Below, in pieces: positions 26,473-34,561 of a stretch of 57,813 bases of DNA. Made by a program: the position numbers and the translations under genes. The stretch's first letter is position 1. Each line of letters begins with the position of its first letter. This stretch comes from Anaerolineae bacterium. GTDB lineage: Bacteria > Pseudomonadota > Alphaproteobacteria > DSM-16000 > Inquilinaceae. The stretch spans positions 1 through 57,813 of the forward strand of contig JANQQD010000055.1 in NCBI GenBank assembly GCA_028285185.1, in the 5' to 3' direction. Under the pieces are notes generated by a model. That model saw nothing but the letters and a program-made list of their open reading frames with translations. It did not search any database and was not told where the DNA came from.

Positions 26473-28332
26473 ATGAATACTCTTGATCTCATCCGCAAAC
26501 TGGAAGTGTTTGCGGATGTTGAGAACCATCAGCTTAGCTCCCTTGCCGATGCCGGCCGCGGGCAAACCTGCGCCGCCGGCCAATACCTGTTCCGGCAGGG
26601 GGAACAACGGGATCGGCTTTTCGTTATCCGGTCGGGCGAGGTCGAGACCTTGGCCCATCTCGGGGCCGAGACAGTGACGCTCACGCGGCTTGGAGGCGGC
26701 CAGTGCGTCGGCGGCGCGCTGGACGACGGTCTTCCGCCTGACGCGTCCTGCAGGGCCGTCGTAGACACCGACGTTGTCGCGTGGCCGTGGGCGGAAGTCG
26801 ACGCCGTCTTCCGGCAGGCACCCGGGGCCGCTCGCAGCGCCCTGGCGCGAGTTGCGGAGAAGTCTTCGTCTCGTCGCCATCAGACGGATGCACAGAAGAA
26901 CGGATTGCAGCGCCTGGAGCATGATCTGCTGGGTGACCGCGCGGTTCCGGCCAACGCCTATTTCGGGCTGCAGACCCTACGGGCGGTCGAGAACTTCCAG
27001 ATCACGGGTACGTCGCTCAGCCAGTACCCGACCTTCGTCAGGGCCATCGCCATGGTCAAGAAGGCCGCTGCGCGCAGCAATCGCGCCCTCGGCCTCTTGA
27101 AGCCCGAGATCGCGGAGGCCATCGCCCAGGCCTGCGATGAGATCATTGCCGGACGGCTGATGGATGAATTCGTCGTCGACATGATCCAGGGCGGTGCCGG
27201 CACGTCGGCCAACATGAACGCCAATGAGGTGATCGCAAACCGTGCCTTGGAACTGATGGGGCATGGCAAGGGCGACTACCGGGTCGTTCACCCCAACAAC
27301 CATGTGAACCTGTCGCAGTCCACGAACGACGCCTATCCGACAGCCATCCGCCTGGCGATCCTGCTCAGCTACGAAGACCTCGTCCGCGCGATGGATGACC
27401 TCTGCTATGAGCTGAAGCAGAAGGCGGTCGAATTCTCCGACGTCATCAAGATGGGCCGCACCCAGCTGCAAGACGCGGTGCCGATGACGCTGGGCCAGGA
27501 GTTCGACGCGTTCTACGCCACCGTGAAGGAGGACATCGCCCGCATCCGCGACCTCGTGGCCCTGTTCCGCGAGATCAATCTGGGCGCGACCGCGATCGGC
27601 ACGGGCATCAACACCCATCCCGACTATGCCAACCTGGCGGTTGAGGAGCTCTCCCACATCTCCGGCATCGAACTGGTGCCGGCATCCAACCTGGTTGAGG
27701 CGACGTCGGATACCGGCGCGTTCGTCACCTTCTCCGGCGTGCTGAAGCGGGTCGCCGTCAAGATCTCCAAGATCTGCAACGACCTGCGCCTACTGAGCAG
27801 CGGCCCGCGGGCAGGCCTTGGCGAGATCAACCTGCCGCCGATGCAGCCCGGCTCCTCCATCATGCCCGGCAAGGTCAACCCGGTGATCCCTGAGGTCGTC
27901 AACCAGGTTGCCTATCAGGTGATTGGGAACGATCTGACGGTGACCATGGCGGCCGAAGCCGGACAGCTTCAGCTCAACGTCATGGAGCCCCTGATCGCGT
28001 TCAACGTGCTGCAGTCCATCCGCATGCTGACCCAGGCCATGACCGTTCTGGGCAGCCGCTGCGTCAAGGGCATCTCCGCCAACCGCGAACGGTGCCGCGA
28101 GCTGGTCAACAGCAGCATCGGCATCATCACCGCGCTGAACCCCTACATCGGATACGAGAACTCTTCCCGCGTGGCCAAGGAGGCGCTGCGGCGGGGATGT
28201 GGTGTCACCGAACTGATCCTCGAAGAAGGCCTGCTCACGGCCGAGCAGCTCGAGGACATCCTGAAGCCGGAGAACATGATCCGGCCCCGTCGCGTGTCCG
28301 CACCCGCGACGGCACACGCGGTGGGTGCCTGA
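26473..28332 (+). CDS. aspA: Aspartate ammonia-lyase fused to an N-terminal cyclic-nucleotide-binding-like domain
   Basis: A 619-residue fusion. Residues about 1-120 have the CAP_ED beta-roll pattern (LRKL start, FRQGEQRDRLFVIRSGEVE, RLGGGQCVGG). Residues about 148-610 form a complete aspartase/fumarase-type lyase: DLLGDRAVPANAYFG, TSANMNANEV, STNDAYPTA, and the GSSIMPGKVNP signature at 460-470 with the catalytic serine at 461. Reaction: L-aspartate to fumarate plus ammonia. In the N-domain the usual phosphate-binding glutamate and arginine appear replaced, so cAMP binding is doubtful. ATG 26473 follows GGGAG. It heads an operon with a dicarboxylate/amino-acid symporter and a racemase. Confidence 0.9.
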   Translation: MNTLDLIRKLEVFADVENHQLSSLADAGRGQTCAAGQYLFRQGEQRDRLFVIRSGEVETLAHLGAETVTLTRLGGGQCVGGALDDGLPPDASCRAVVDTDVVAWPWAEVDAVFRQAPGAARSALARVAEKSSSRRHQTDAQKNGLQRLEHDLLGDRAVPANAYFGLQTLRAVENFQITGTSLSQYPTFVRAIAMVKKAAARSNRALGLLKPEIAEAIAQACDEIIAGRLMDEFVVDMIQGGAGTSANMNANEVIANRALELMGHGKGDYRVVHPNNHVNLSQSTNDAYPTAIRLAILLSYEDLVRAMDDLCYELKQKAVEFSDVIKMGRTQLQDAVPMTLGQEFDAFYATVKEDIARIRDLVALFREINLGATAIGTGINTHPDYANLAVEELSHISGIELVPASNLVEATSDTGAFVTFSGVLKRVAVKISKICNDLRLLSSGPRAGLGEINLPPMQPGSSIMPGKVNPVIPEVVNQVAYQVIGNDLTVTMAAEAGQLQLNVMEPLIAFNVLQSIRMLTQAMTVLGSRCVKGISANRERCRELVNSSIGIITALNPYIGYENSSRVAKEALRRGCGVTELILEEGLLTAEQLEDILKPENMIRPRRVSAPATAHAVGA

Positions 28333-28382
28333 CTGCGACCGGCATTCGCTGCTCCCATGCCCCTAAGTCGGGAGGAACGAAA

Positions 28383-29690
28383 ATGACAACACAAGAAACG
28401 GGTACAGGGAAGAAGAGACACTTTCTGTCCTTCTGGACCGGCATGAAGCTCTGGCAGCAGATCTTCATCGGCCTGATCGCCGGCCTGATCGTCGGCGCGA
28501 TCCTTGGGCCGTCGGCCGCGGCGATCAAACCGATCGGCACCGTCTTCATCAATCTGATCAAGATGCTGATCGTGCCGCTGATCTTCGTGTCGCTGGTCTG
28601 CGGCGTCACGGCGATGCACGACGCCAACAAGATGGGCCGCATCGCGCTGAAGACCATCGTGATCTACCTCATGACCACGGCAGTCGCGATCACCATCGGG
28701 CTGGGGCTCGGCACGCTGTTGCAGCCAGGGGCCGGCATCGACATCACCGCGGCATCGACGGTGGAAGCCAGAGAAGCGCCGACCCTGGTCGACACGCTGA
28801 TCGGCCTGTTCCCGACGAACCCCATCGCCGCAATGGCCAACGGCAGTGTCCTGCAGATCATCGTCTTTGCGATCCTGTTCGGCATCGCCATCAACCTTGC
28901 CGGTGAAGCTGGCGCGAAGATCCGGCAGTTCTTCGAGTGGATGGCCGAGGTCATCTATAAGCTGACCGGGGTCATCGTTGCGCTGGCGCCCTATGGCGTG
29001 TTCGCGCTGATGGCCTGGGTCGCCGGCACCTACGGGATGGACGTGCTGCTGCCGCTGGGGATGGTCATCCTTGCGGTCTATCTGGGCTGCGTCATCCACG
29101 CGATCGTCGTCTATGGCGGCGCCATCTCGCTGGTCGCCAAGCTCAATCCGATCCGGTACTTCCAGGGGATCGCCGAGGCGCAGGCGGTAGCATTCACGAC
29201 CACCAGCAGCTCCGGCACGCTGCCGGTGACGATGAGCTGCACCCAGAAGAACCTCGGCGTGTCGCGCGGCGTGTCGAGCTTCGTGTTGCCGTTGGGGGCC
29301 ACCATCAACATGGACGGCACGGCGCTTTACCAAGGCGTGTGCGCCCTGTTCGTAGCCCAGGCCTTCGGCATCAGCCTCGGCTTCGATCAGTATGTGACCA
29401 TCATCCTGACCGCCACGCTGGCCTCGATCGGCACGGCGGGTGTGCCGGGCGCTGGGCTGATCATGCTGTCGCTGGTGCTGACCTCCGTCGGCCTGCCGCT
29501 GGAAGGTGTCGCCATCATCGCCGGCATCGACCGCATCCTCGACATGGCGCGCACGGCGCTGAATGTGACCGGTGACGGCATGGTCTCAGTCGTCGTGGCC
29601 AAGAGCGAAGGCGAGTTGGACGAGGCGACCTACGGCAGGCCGCACGTCCTGGGAGCCGAGGACGGGGCCGAGGAAGCGGCCGCCCATTAG
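28383..29690 (+). CDS. Dicarboxylate/amino acid:cation symporter (DctA/GltP family)
   Basis: A 435-residue membrane protein of the DAACS family, with eight helices and two re-entrant hairpins. Hairpin 1 carries TTTSSSGTLP, helix 7 NMDGTALYQG, hairpin 2 GTAGVPGAG, and helix 8 DRILDMARTALNVTGD. These are the binding-site motifs for acidic amino acids or C4-dicarboxylates. GGGAGGAACG precedes ATG 28383; the longer open frame upstream overlaps the aspartase gene. Between aspartase and an Asp/Glu racemase it most likely imports aspartate or glutamate with protons or sodium. Confidence 0.92.
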   Translation: MTTQETGTGKKRHFLSFWTGMKLWQQIFIGLIAGLIVGAILGPSAAAIKPIGTVFINLIKMLIVPLIFVSLVCGVTAMHDANKMGRIALKTIVIYLMTTAVAITIGLGLGTLLQPGAGIDITAASTVEAREAPTLVDTLIGLFPTNPIAAMANGSVLQIIVFAILFGIAINLAGEAGAKIRQFFEWMAEVIYKLTGVIVALAPYGVFALMAWVAGTYGMDVLLPLGMVILAVYLGCVIHAIVVYGGAISLVAKLNPIRYFQGIAEAQAVAFTTTSSSGTLPVTMSCTQKNLGVSRGVSSFVLPLGATINMDGTALYQGVCALFVAQAFGISLGFDQYVTIILTATLASIGTAGVPGAGLIMLSLVLTSVGLPLEGVAIIAGIDRILDMARTALNVTGDGMVSVVVAKSEGELDEATYGRPHVLGAEDGAEEAAAH

Positions 29691-29758
29691 GCGGCAGTTG
29701 GGGGCGTCGGCTGCGCGGCCGGCGCCCCTGCCCCCTTCCGCCAACTGAGACGAAACCG

Positions 29759-31207
29759 ATGGAAAAGCAGAGGCTCGGCATTGTCGGCGGGCTGGGGCCA
29801 CTTGCCGGGGCCGATATCTTCTTCAAGCTGGTGAAGTCCACGCCCGCCGCCAGCGACCGCGAGCATCTGGACATCATCTTCGAGCAGCACCCGTTCGATG
29901 ACGGCCACGCGGCCGCCGACGAGACGTTCAGCCCCAACGCCCGGAAGTTCTACATCTACGACACGATCCGGGAGCTGGAGAAGCGGGACGTCGGTGCCAT
30001 CGTGCTGACCTGTTTCATCAGCCACACCTTCCTTGATGAGATCCAGTCCGAGATCAAGCCGCCCATCATCAGCATCATGGACGCGCTGACGGCGTATTGC
30101 CGGCGCGACTACCCGACGGTGCGGAAGCTGGGCATACTCACCTCCACCTACGCGCGCCGGAAGCGGCTGTTCGAAAGCGCGTTCGGCGCCGACGCCGACC
30201 TGATATATCCGAACGACCAGGTCCAGCGCGACTGTCTGATGGAAGCCGTCTACGGCCCGCGCGGCATCAAGGCTGGGCATCTGCGCGGCCGGTCGATCGA
30301 CCTGATCCAGCGCACCTGCCGCGACGTCATCGACCAGGGGGCCGAGATCATCCTGCCCGGCTTCACCGAGATCCCCATCGTCATCGACCAACTGCGCCAA
30401 GCGTTCAACGTGCCGATCATCGACTGCAACCAGGTCTATGCTGACCACGCCATCGCCTTCCACGGGCTCGCCGCGGCCAGGCCTTACAAGATCGGGGTCG
30501 TCGGCGGTGTGGGCCCCGCCGCCACCGTGGACTTCATGAACAAGGTGGTGGCACACACGCCGGCCGACCGCGATCAGGACCACATCAAGATGATCGTGGA
30601 CCACAATCCGCAGATCCCGGACCGCACGGCGAACCTGATCGGCGACGGCGCCGATCCGACCATCCCGCTTTATTCCGCCTGCAAGACGCTGGAGGCTGAA
30701 GGCGCGGACATGATCGCGATCCCGTGCAACACGGCGCACGCCTATGTGGAGCGGATCCAGCGGTACCTGGCGCTCCCCATCGTCAACATGCTGTTCGAAA
30801 CCGTTGCCCATATCCGACGTGCGCACCCGGACTGCCGCACGGTCGGGCTGCTGGCGACCGCCGGAACCGTCGCCAGCCGGGTTTATCACGAGATGCTGGA
30901 TGCAGCCGGGCTGCGGACCGTCGCACCCGATCAGGCCCAGCAGGACCTGGTCATGCGCGCCATCTATGGGGAAAGGGGCGTCAAGGCAGGCTACATCGAC
31001 GGGCAGTGCCGGGAGGATCTGCTGGAGGCCCTCCGCAACACCGTCGACAAGGGCGCCGAAGTGGCGATCCTTGGCTGCACCGAACTGCCGCTGATCCTGC
31101 CGCAGTCCGACGCATTCGAGATCTCGGGCAAGACCATTGCCCTGATCGACCCGACGGACATCCTGGCGCGGAAAGCCGTCGAACTCTCAGGGCAACGATC
31201 CCAATAG
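29759..31207 (+). CDS. Two-domain aspartate/glutamate racemase-family protein
   Basis: A 482-residue tandem fusion of two Asp/Glu racemase domains (about residues 1-238 and 242-475). The C-terminal half keeps both catalytic cysteines, C323 in IPCNTAH and C440 in GCTELP. The N-terminal half keeps C85 (in TCFISHTF) but has F202 in place of the second cysteine (GFTEIP), so it is probably not a racemase on its own. The expected role is interconversion of D- and L-aspartate or glutamate, feeding the aspartase two genes upstream. It begins 68 bases after the symporter gene. Confidence 0.85.
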   Translation: MEKQRLGIVGGLGPLAGADIFFKLVKSTPAASDREHLDIIFEQHPFDDGHAAADETFSPNARKFYIYDTIRELEKRDVGAIVLTCFISHTFLDEIQSEIKPPIISIMDALTAYCRRDYPTVRKLGILTSTYARRKRLFESAFGADADLIYPNDQVQRDCLMEAVYGPRGIKAGHLRGRSIDLIQRTCRDVIDQGAEIILPGFTEIPIVIDQLRQAFNVPIIDCNQVYADHAIAFHGLAAARPYKIGVVGGVGPAATVDFMNKVVAHTPADRDQDHIKMIVDHNPQIPDRTANLIGDGADPTIPLYSACKTLEAEGADMIAIPCNTAHAYVERIQRYLALPIVNMLFETVAHIRRAHPDCRTVGLLATAGTVASRVYHEMLDAAGLRTVAPDQAQQDLVMRAIYGERGVKAGYIDGQCREDLLEALRNTVDKGAEVAILGCTELPLILPQSDAFEISGKTIALIDPTDILARKAVELSGQRSQ

Positions 31208-31219
31208 GGAAACCCAGCG

Positions 31220-31648
31220 TCACTCCAGGGGCATCGGCGGCATGCCCTCGAAGCTCGTCAGAGCGGTGTCGCTGGCGGCCCAGGGCGCAGCACTTTTTGT
31301 GTACAGGTTCATCTGCGGCCTGACGGCAGACGGATCGTCGAGGCTGAGAAGGCTGATTGACATTAGGTCCGGTGCCAGATCTGGCTTGCCGAACAGCCGC
31401 GTGCCGCAGCGCGGGCAGAAACCACGGTTCACCATCTTGCCGCTATCGCCGGGGCTCGCATACCAGCTCACCTCGCCCGTCACGGTCACCGTATCGCGGG
31501 CGACCGCAACGGCCGAGGCCCCGGCCGCACCGCTGATGCGGGCACAATCGGTGCAGTGGCAGGTTGCTGAGATTACGGGCTCGCCGGCGCACTCGTAGCG
31601 GACGGCACCGCAGTGGCAGCCGCCGGTCAGATGCGTGTTGGTGGACAT
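31220..31648 (-). CDS. GFA-family zinc-binding protein
   Basis: A 142-residue protein of the glutathione-dependent formaldehyde-activating (GFA/CENP-V) fold. Zinc-binding cysteines are C11 and C13 (GGCHCG), C30, C32 and C35 (CHCTDC), and C78 and C81 (FCPRCG). Most members have no proven activity; some are S-hydroxymethylglutathione-related. It converges with the racemase gene (12 bases apart) and lies downstream of a GST gene on the same strand, which may hint at a glutathione-linked role. Confidence 0.85.
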   Translation of the reverse strand: MSTNTHLTGGCHCGAVRYECAGEPVISATCHCTDCARISGAAGASAVAVARDTVTVTGEVSWYASPGDSGKMVNRGFCPRCGTRLFGKPDLAPDLMSISLLSLDDPSAVRPQMNLYTKSAAPWAASDTALTSFEGMPPMPLE

Positions 31649-31685
31649 GGATCATCTCCAAAAGCAATGGACGGAGATCGAGGGC

Positions 31686-32354
31686 TCAAGCGGCTTCGCG
31701 CCAATGCGGCGGATAGGCACCGTCGTATCCCGGCAGGGCCTGGATCCGCTGCCGCCATGCGGCGAGCGCCGGATGGGTCTTCTCAAAAGGCAGCAGCCGC
31801 AGGTCCAGGGGCTGTGCCTCCGGCTTGCCGGCCGCCCGCAAAAGAACCTCGATCGACGGATAGACGGCGATGTCGGCGGCCGACAGCGTGTCGCCGGCAA
31901 GCCAGGTGCTGCGGCTGAGCGTCGCCTCTAACGCAGCAAGCTCATCCCGGACCGCCTCGAGGGCGGCATCCATCTGCTCCCGCCGCTCTGCCACGCGGCC
32001 GAAGAAGATGGGCAGGATCAGGTCGGTGAAGTGATGGGCGGCGTTGTTGTCGAAATCGAGCGCGATCCGCCAGATGCGCGCCGTTTCCTCCTCCGTGCGG
32101 CCGAACAGCGGCGGCTCCGGGAAGCGGCGGTCGAGATAGGCCAGGATCGCCATGGACTCCGTCACCACCACGTCGCCGTCGCGCAAGACCGGCACCTTGC
32201 CGCGCGGGTTCATCGCCAGGAACTCCGGCGTGCGGTGATCCCCGGCCGAGGCTTCGATCAGCCGGGATGTGTAGGGCACGCCCTTCAATTCCGCCGCCAG
32301 CACGGCTCGCCAGGCGAAACCGCTGCCGCTAAACCAGAAAATCTCGAGTGCCAT
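31686..32354 (-). CDS. Glutathione S-transferase family protein
   Basis: A 222-residue cytosolic GST. The N-terminal thioredoxin-like domain has NPRGKVPVL with the cis-proline, then the glutathione-contacting ESMAILAYLDRRFP. The C-terminal helical domain contains LAGDTLSAADIAVYPSI, the N-capping box of GSTs. It is divergent from the ArsR-SRPBCC gene with 86 bases between and upstream of the GFA gene. The substrate is unknown. Confidence 0.9.
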   Translation of the reverse strand: MALEIFWFSGSGFAWRAVLAAELKGVPYTSRLIEASAGDHRTPEFLAMNPRGKVPVLRDGDVVVTESMAILAYLDRRFPEPPLFGRTEEETARIWRIALDFDNNAAHHFTDLILPIFFGRVAERREQMDAALEAVRDELAALEATLSRSTWLAGDTLSAADIAVYPSIEVLLRAAGKPEAQPLDLRLLPFEKTHPALAAWRQRIQALPGYDGAYPPHWREAA

Positions 32355-32381
32355 GGGGCCTCCTCCCTCAGCGCCACAATA

Positions 32382-32397
32382 TGTGCACTATGACACA
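32382..32397. promoter_or_regulatory. Imperfect palindrome in the GST/ArsR divergent promoter
   Basis: TGTGCACTATGACACA has TGTG/CACA outer arms around a partly symmetric centre. It sits midway between the divergent GST and ArsR-SRPBCC genes. ArsR-family repressors usually bind such sites at their own promoter. Identification is tentative. Confidence 0.3.
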
Positions 32398-32440
32398 CGT
32401 GTCTCTTGCTTCAACATAAATTTGCAGGCATGATGCGACC

Positions 32441-33292
32441 ATGACGAAGGCGATCGAAGCCCCTGGCGGCGACGACAGGGACAAGGCGTGGAAGGCGCTG
32501 GCCGAGCCGGCGCGCAGGCACATCCTGGCGATGCTGCGCGAGAGCCCGCGGACCACGGGTGAGCTCTGCGATGCGTTCGGGGAGCTCACCCGCTTCGGCG
32601 TGATGAACCATATCGGCGTGCTGAAGGACGCCGGGCTTGTGCGGGTCGAAAAGCGGGGGCGGGAGAGGATCAACAGCCTCGATCCGGAACCTCTGCGCGA
32701 CCTCTATGAGAGCTGGATGCGGCACTACGAGGTGACCTGGGCGGGCCGGCTGGGCCGGCTGAAGCGACAGGCGGAACGACTGGAAAGGACGAAGACGATG
32801 GATACGCATTGGACCGGCGCGCCCCCGGCGAGCCTGCATATCCGCCAGACGGTAGACATCGACGCATCACCCGCCACGGTGTTCGAAGCCTTGACGGAAG
32901 ACCTCTCCGCCTGGTGGGGCGCCCCCTATCTCCTGACCGGGGAAGACGCCGCAGACGTTGTGCTGGAGCCGCGGCCGGGCGGCCTGTTCAAGGAGGTGAC
33001 GGCAACCGGCGACGGCTATGTCTGGTGCATGGTGGAGCAGATCCGCCACGGCCGCCTGCTGACCCTGGCCGGCCGCATGGGCATGCGCGAGGCCATCACC
33101 GGCAACATCCGCTTCGAGCTGGAAGACCAGGGCGGCGGCACAAGGCTGACCTTGGAGCATGCGGCCATCGGCCGGCTGACGGCGGAAACCGAGGCTGACT
33201 TCTCCGCCGGCTGGCAGGACCTTTTGGGCAACCGGCTGAAGGCGTTTGTCGAGCGCGGCGAGCGCCTGGGATTGAAGGGAGCGACCGCCTGA
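32441..33292 (+). CDS. ArsR-type regulator fused to an SRPBCC (AHSA1-like) domain
   Basis: A 283-residue fusion. Residues about 12-95 form an ArsR winged helix (KALAEPARRHILAMLRESPRTTGELCDAF, split here by context; recognition region near GVMNHIGVLKDAGLV). Residues about 128-278 form an SRPBCC/AHSA1 ligand-binding fold (IDASPATVFEAL, WWGAPYLL). In other bacteria these two domains are often encoded as adjacent genes; here they form one frame. The SRPBCC domain may sense a hydrophobic ligand. No metal-binding CxC motif is visible. The stop overlaps the next start by one base (TGATG). Confidence 0.85.
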   Translation: MTKAIEAPGGDDRDKAWKALAEPARRHILAMLRESPRTTGELCDAFGELTRFGVMNHIGVLKDAGLVRVEKRGRERINSLDPEPLRDLYESWMRHYEVTWAGRLGRLKRQAERLERTKTMDTHWTGAPPASLHIRQTVDIDASPATVFEALTEDLSAWWGAPYLLTGEDAADVVLEPRPGGLFKEVTATGDGYVWCMVEQIRHGRLLTLAGRMGMREAITGNIRFELEDQGGGTRLTLEHAAIGRLTAETEADFSAGWQDLLGNRLKAFVERGERLGLKGATA

Positions 33293-34035
33293 TGTCTGCG
33301 ATCAACGAGACCCCCCATACCGTCCGCTGGCCCAACGAGAGCCCGGAATACCGGACGGCGCGCGACCGGTTGCTAGAGGCCGAGATGGCGCTCAGGCGGC
33401 AGATCGAAGAGGTGGCGGCGCTGCGCCGCGCCCTGCCCCCGGGTGGCCTACTGCTGGAAGACTATGTCTTCGAGGAAGGTCCGCAAGACTTGACCGAGGA
33501 TGGCCCGACACGCTCCGTGCGCCTCTCCGAGCTGTTTGCCGAGGGGCAGGATACGCTGGTCCTCTACGGTCTCATGTACCGGGCCGACGGCAACCCCTGC
33601 CCCGGCTGCACCGGGCTGCTCGACGGCCTTTCCGGCAGTCTGCGTCAGATCACCGAACGTGTGAGCTTCGCCGTTGTCGGCAAGGCGCCGGTTGCGATGC
33701 TGCGGCGCTGGGCCGTGCTCAGGCGCTGGCCGCTGCCGCACCTGCTCTCGTCCGCCGGCAACACCTACAACCGCGACTACCACACCGAAACGGCGGAGGG
33801 GGAACAACAGCCGATCCTGAACGTCTTCCGCCGGGGCGCCGATGGCATCCGCCACGTCTGGGCGTCGGAACTGTTCTTCGTGCCGCCATGGCCCGCCCAG
33901 CATCCCCGCCACCTCGACGCGCTATGGCCGCTGTGGCCGCTGCTTGACTTCACGCCGGGGGGCCGTGGCGACGACATGCCGATGGCATCGTACCGCGAGA
34001 GCCTTGAGGAACTGCACGGCGGCGCGACGGCTTGA
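33292..34035 (+). CDS. DUF899 family thioredoxin-like protein
   Basis: A 247-residue DUF899 protein, a family with a thioredoxin-like fold of unproven function. The family cysteine motif appears as NPCPGCTGLLDGL near residue 100, and FFVPPWP and GRGDDMP near the end are also typical. It is translationally coupled to the ArsR-SRPBCC gene, a common association for DUF899. It converges on a GFA gene with nine bases between. Confidence 0.82.
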   Translation: MSAINETPHTVRWPNESPEYRTARDRLLEAEMALRRQIEEVAALRRALPPGGLLLEDYVFEEGPQDLTEDGPTRSVRLSELFAEGQDTLVLYGLMYRADGNPCPGCTGLLDGLSGSLRQITERVSFAVVGKAPVAMLRRWAVLRRWPLPHLLSSAGNTYNRDYHTETAEGEQQPILNVFRRGADGIRHVWASELFFVPPWPAQHPRHLDALWPLWPLLDFTPGGRGDDMPMASYRESLEELHGGATA

Positions 34036-34044
34036 GCGGTGTTG

Positions 34045-34515
34045 TCAGCCTTCCGGGTAGGCCTGCCCGAACCGTTCGAACAGCGCTTCGAAGCTGTCCG
34101 GTTGTGCGCGGTAACGCAGATCTCCATCGGGCACTTGAAACCAGGGTTGGGCGGAGTCCAGCCACAGGTGGCCGATGGGCCGGAGCCACGAGGTGTCATC
34201 GAGCGTCCCGGGCTTCACATTCACGATTTCCGGGTTCCTGGAAGGCTCATGAAACAGCCGCGTCCCGCACTGTTGGCAGAACCGCGCCTTCACGATCCTC
34301 CTGCTCGCCGCCTTTCTTTCCCAGCTTCCAAGACCTTCCAGATCCCCGGTGAGTGTGTTTCGCCAAACCGGCATGGACAGTCCAAACGCGCTTCCGCTTT
34401 GCGTCTGGCAGTCGCCGCAATGGCAGGCATACACCGTCAGCGGCAGCGCGGAGATGGTGTAGCGGTGGCGTCCACATTGGCAGCCTCCGGTCAGCGGTAG
34501 CGTGAAGTGGCACAT
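34045..34515 (-). CDS. GFA-family zinc-binding protein, last gene of the ada operon
   Basis: A 156-residue GFA/CENP-V-fold protein. Cysteines C12 and C14 (GGCQCG), C31, C33 and C36 (CHCGDC), and C80 and C83 (FCQQCG) match the zinc sites. It is a distant paralogue of the protein at 31220-31648. It starts 46 bases after the Ada-cyclase gene on the same strand, so it may be co-transcribed with the alkylation-response genes. A link to formaldehyde, a by-product of oxidative demethylation, is an attractive but untested idea. Confidence 0.82.
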   Translation of the reverse strand: MCHFTLPLTGGCQCGRHRYTISALPLTVYACHCGDCQTQSGSAFGLSMPVWRNTLTGDLEGLGSWERKAASRRIVKARFCQQCGTRLFHEPSRNPEIVNVKPGTLDDTSWLRPIGHLWLDSAQPWFQVPDGDLRYRAQPDSFEALFERFGQAYPEG

Positions 34516-34561
34516 GTCAGCTTCCGCGCAGGTGTCCGTCTCTCAGCGACCCGACGGCCAG

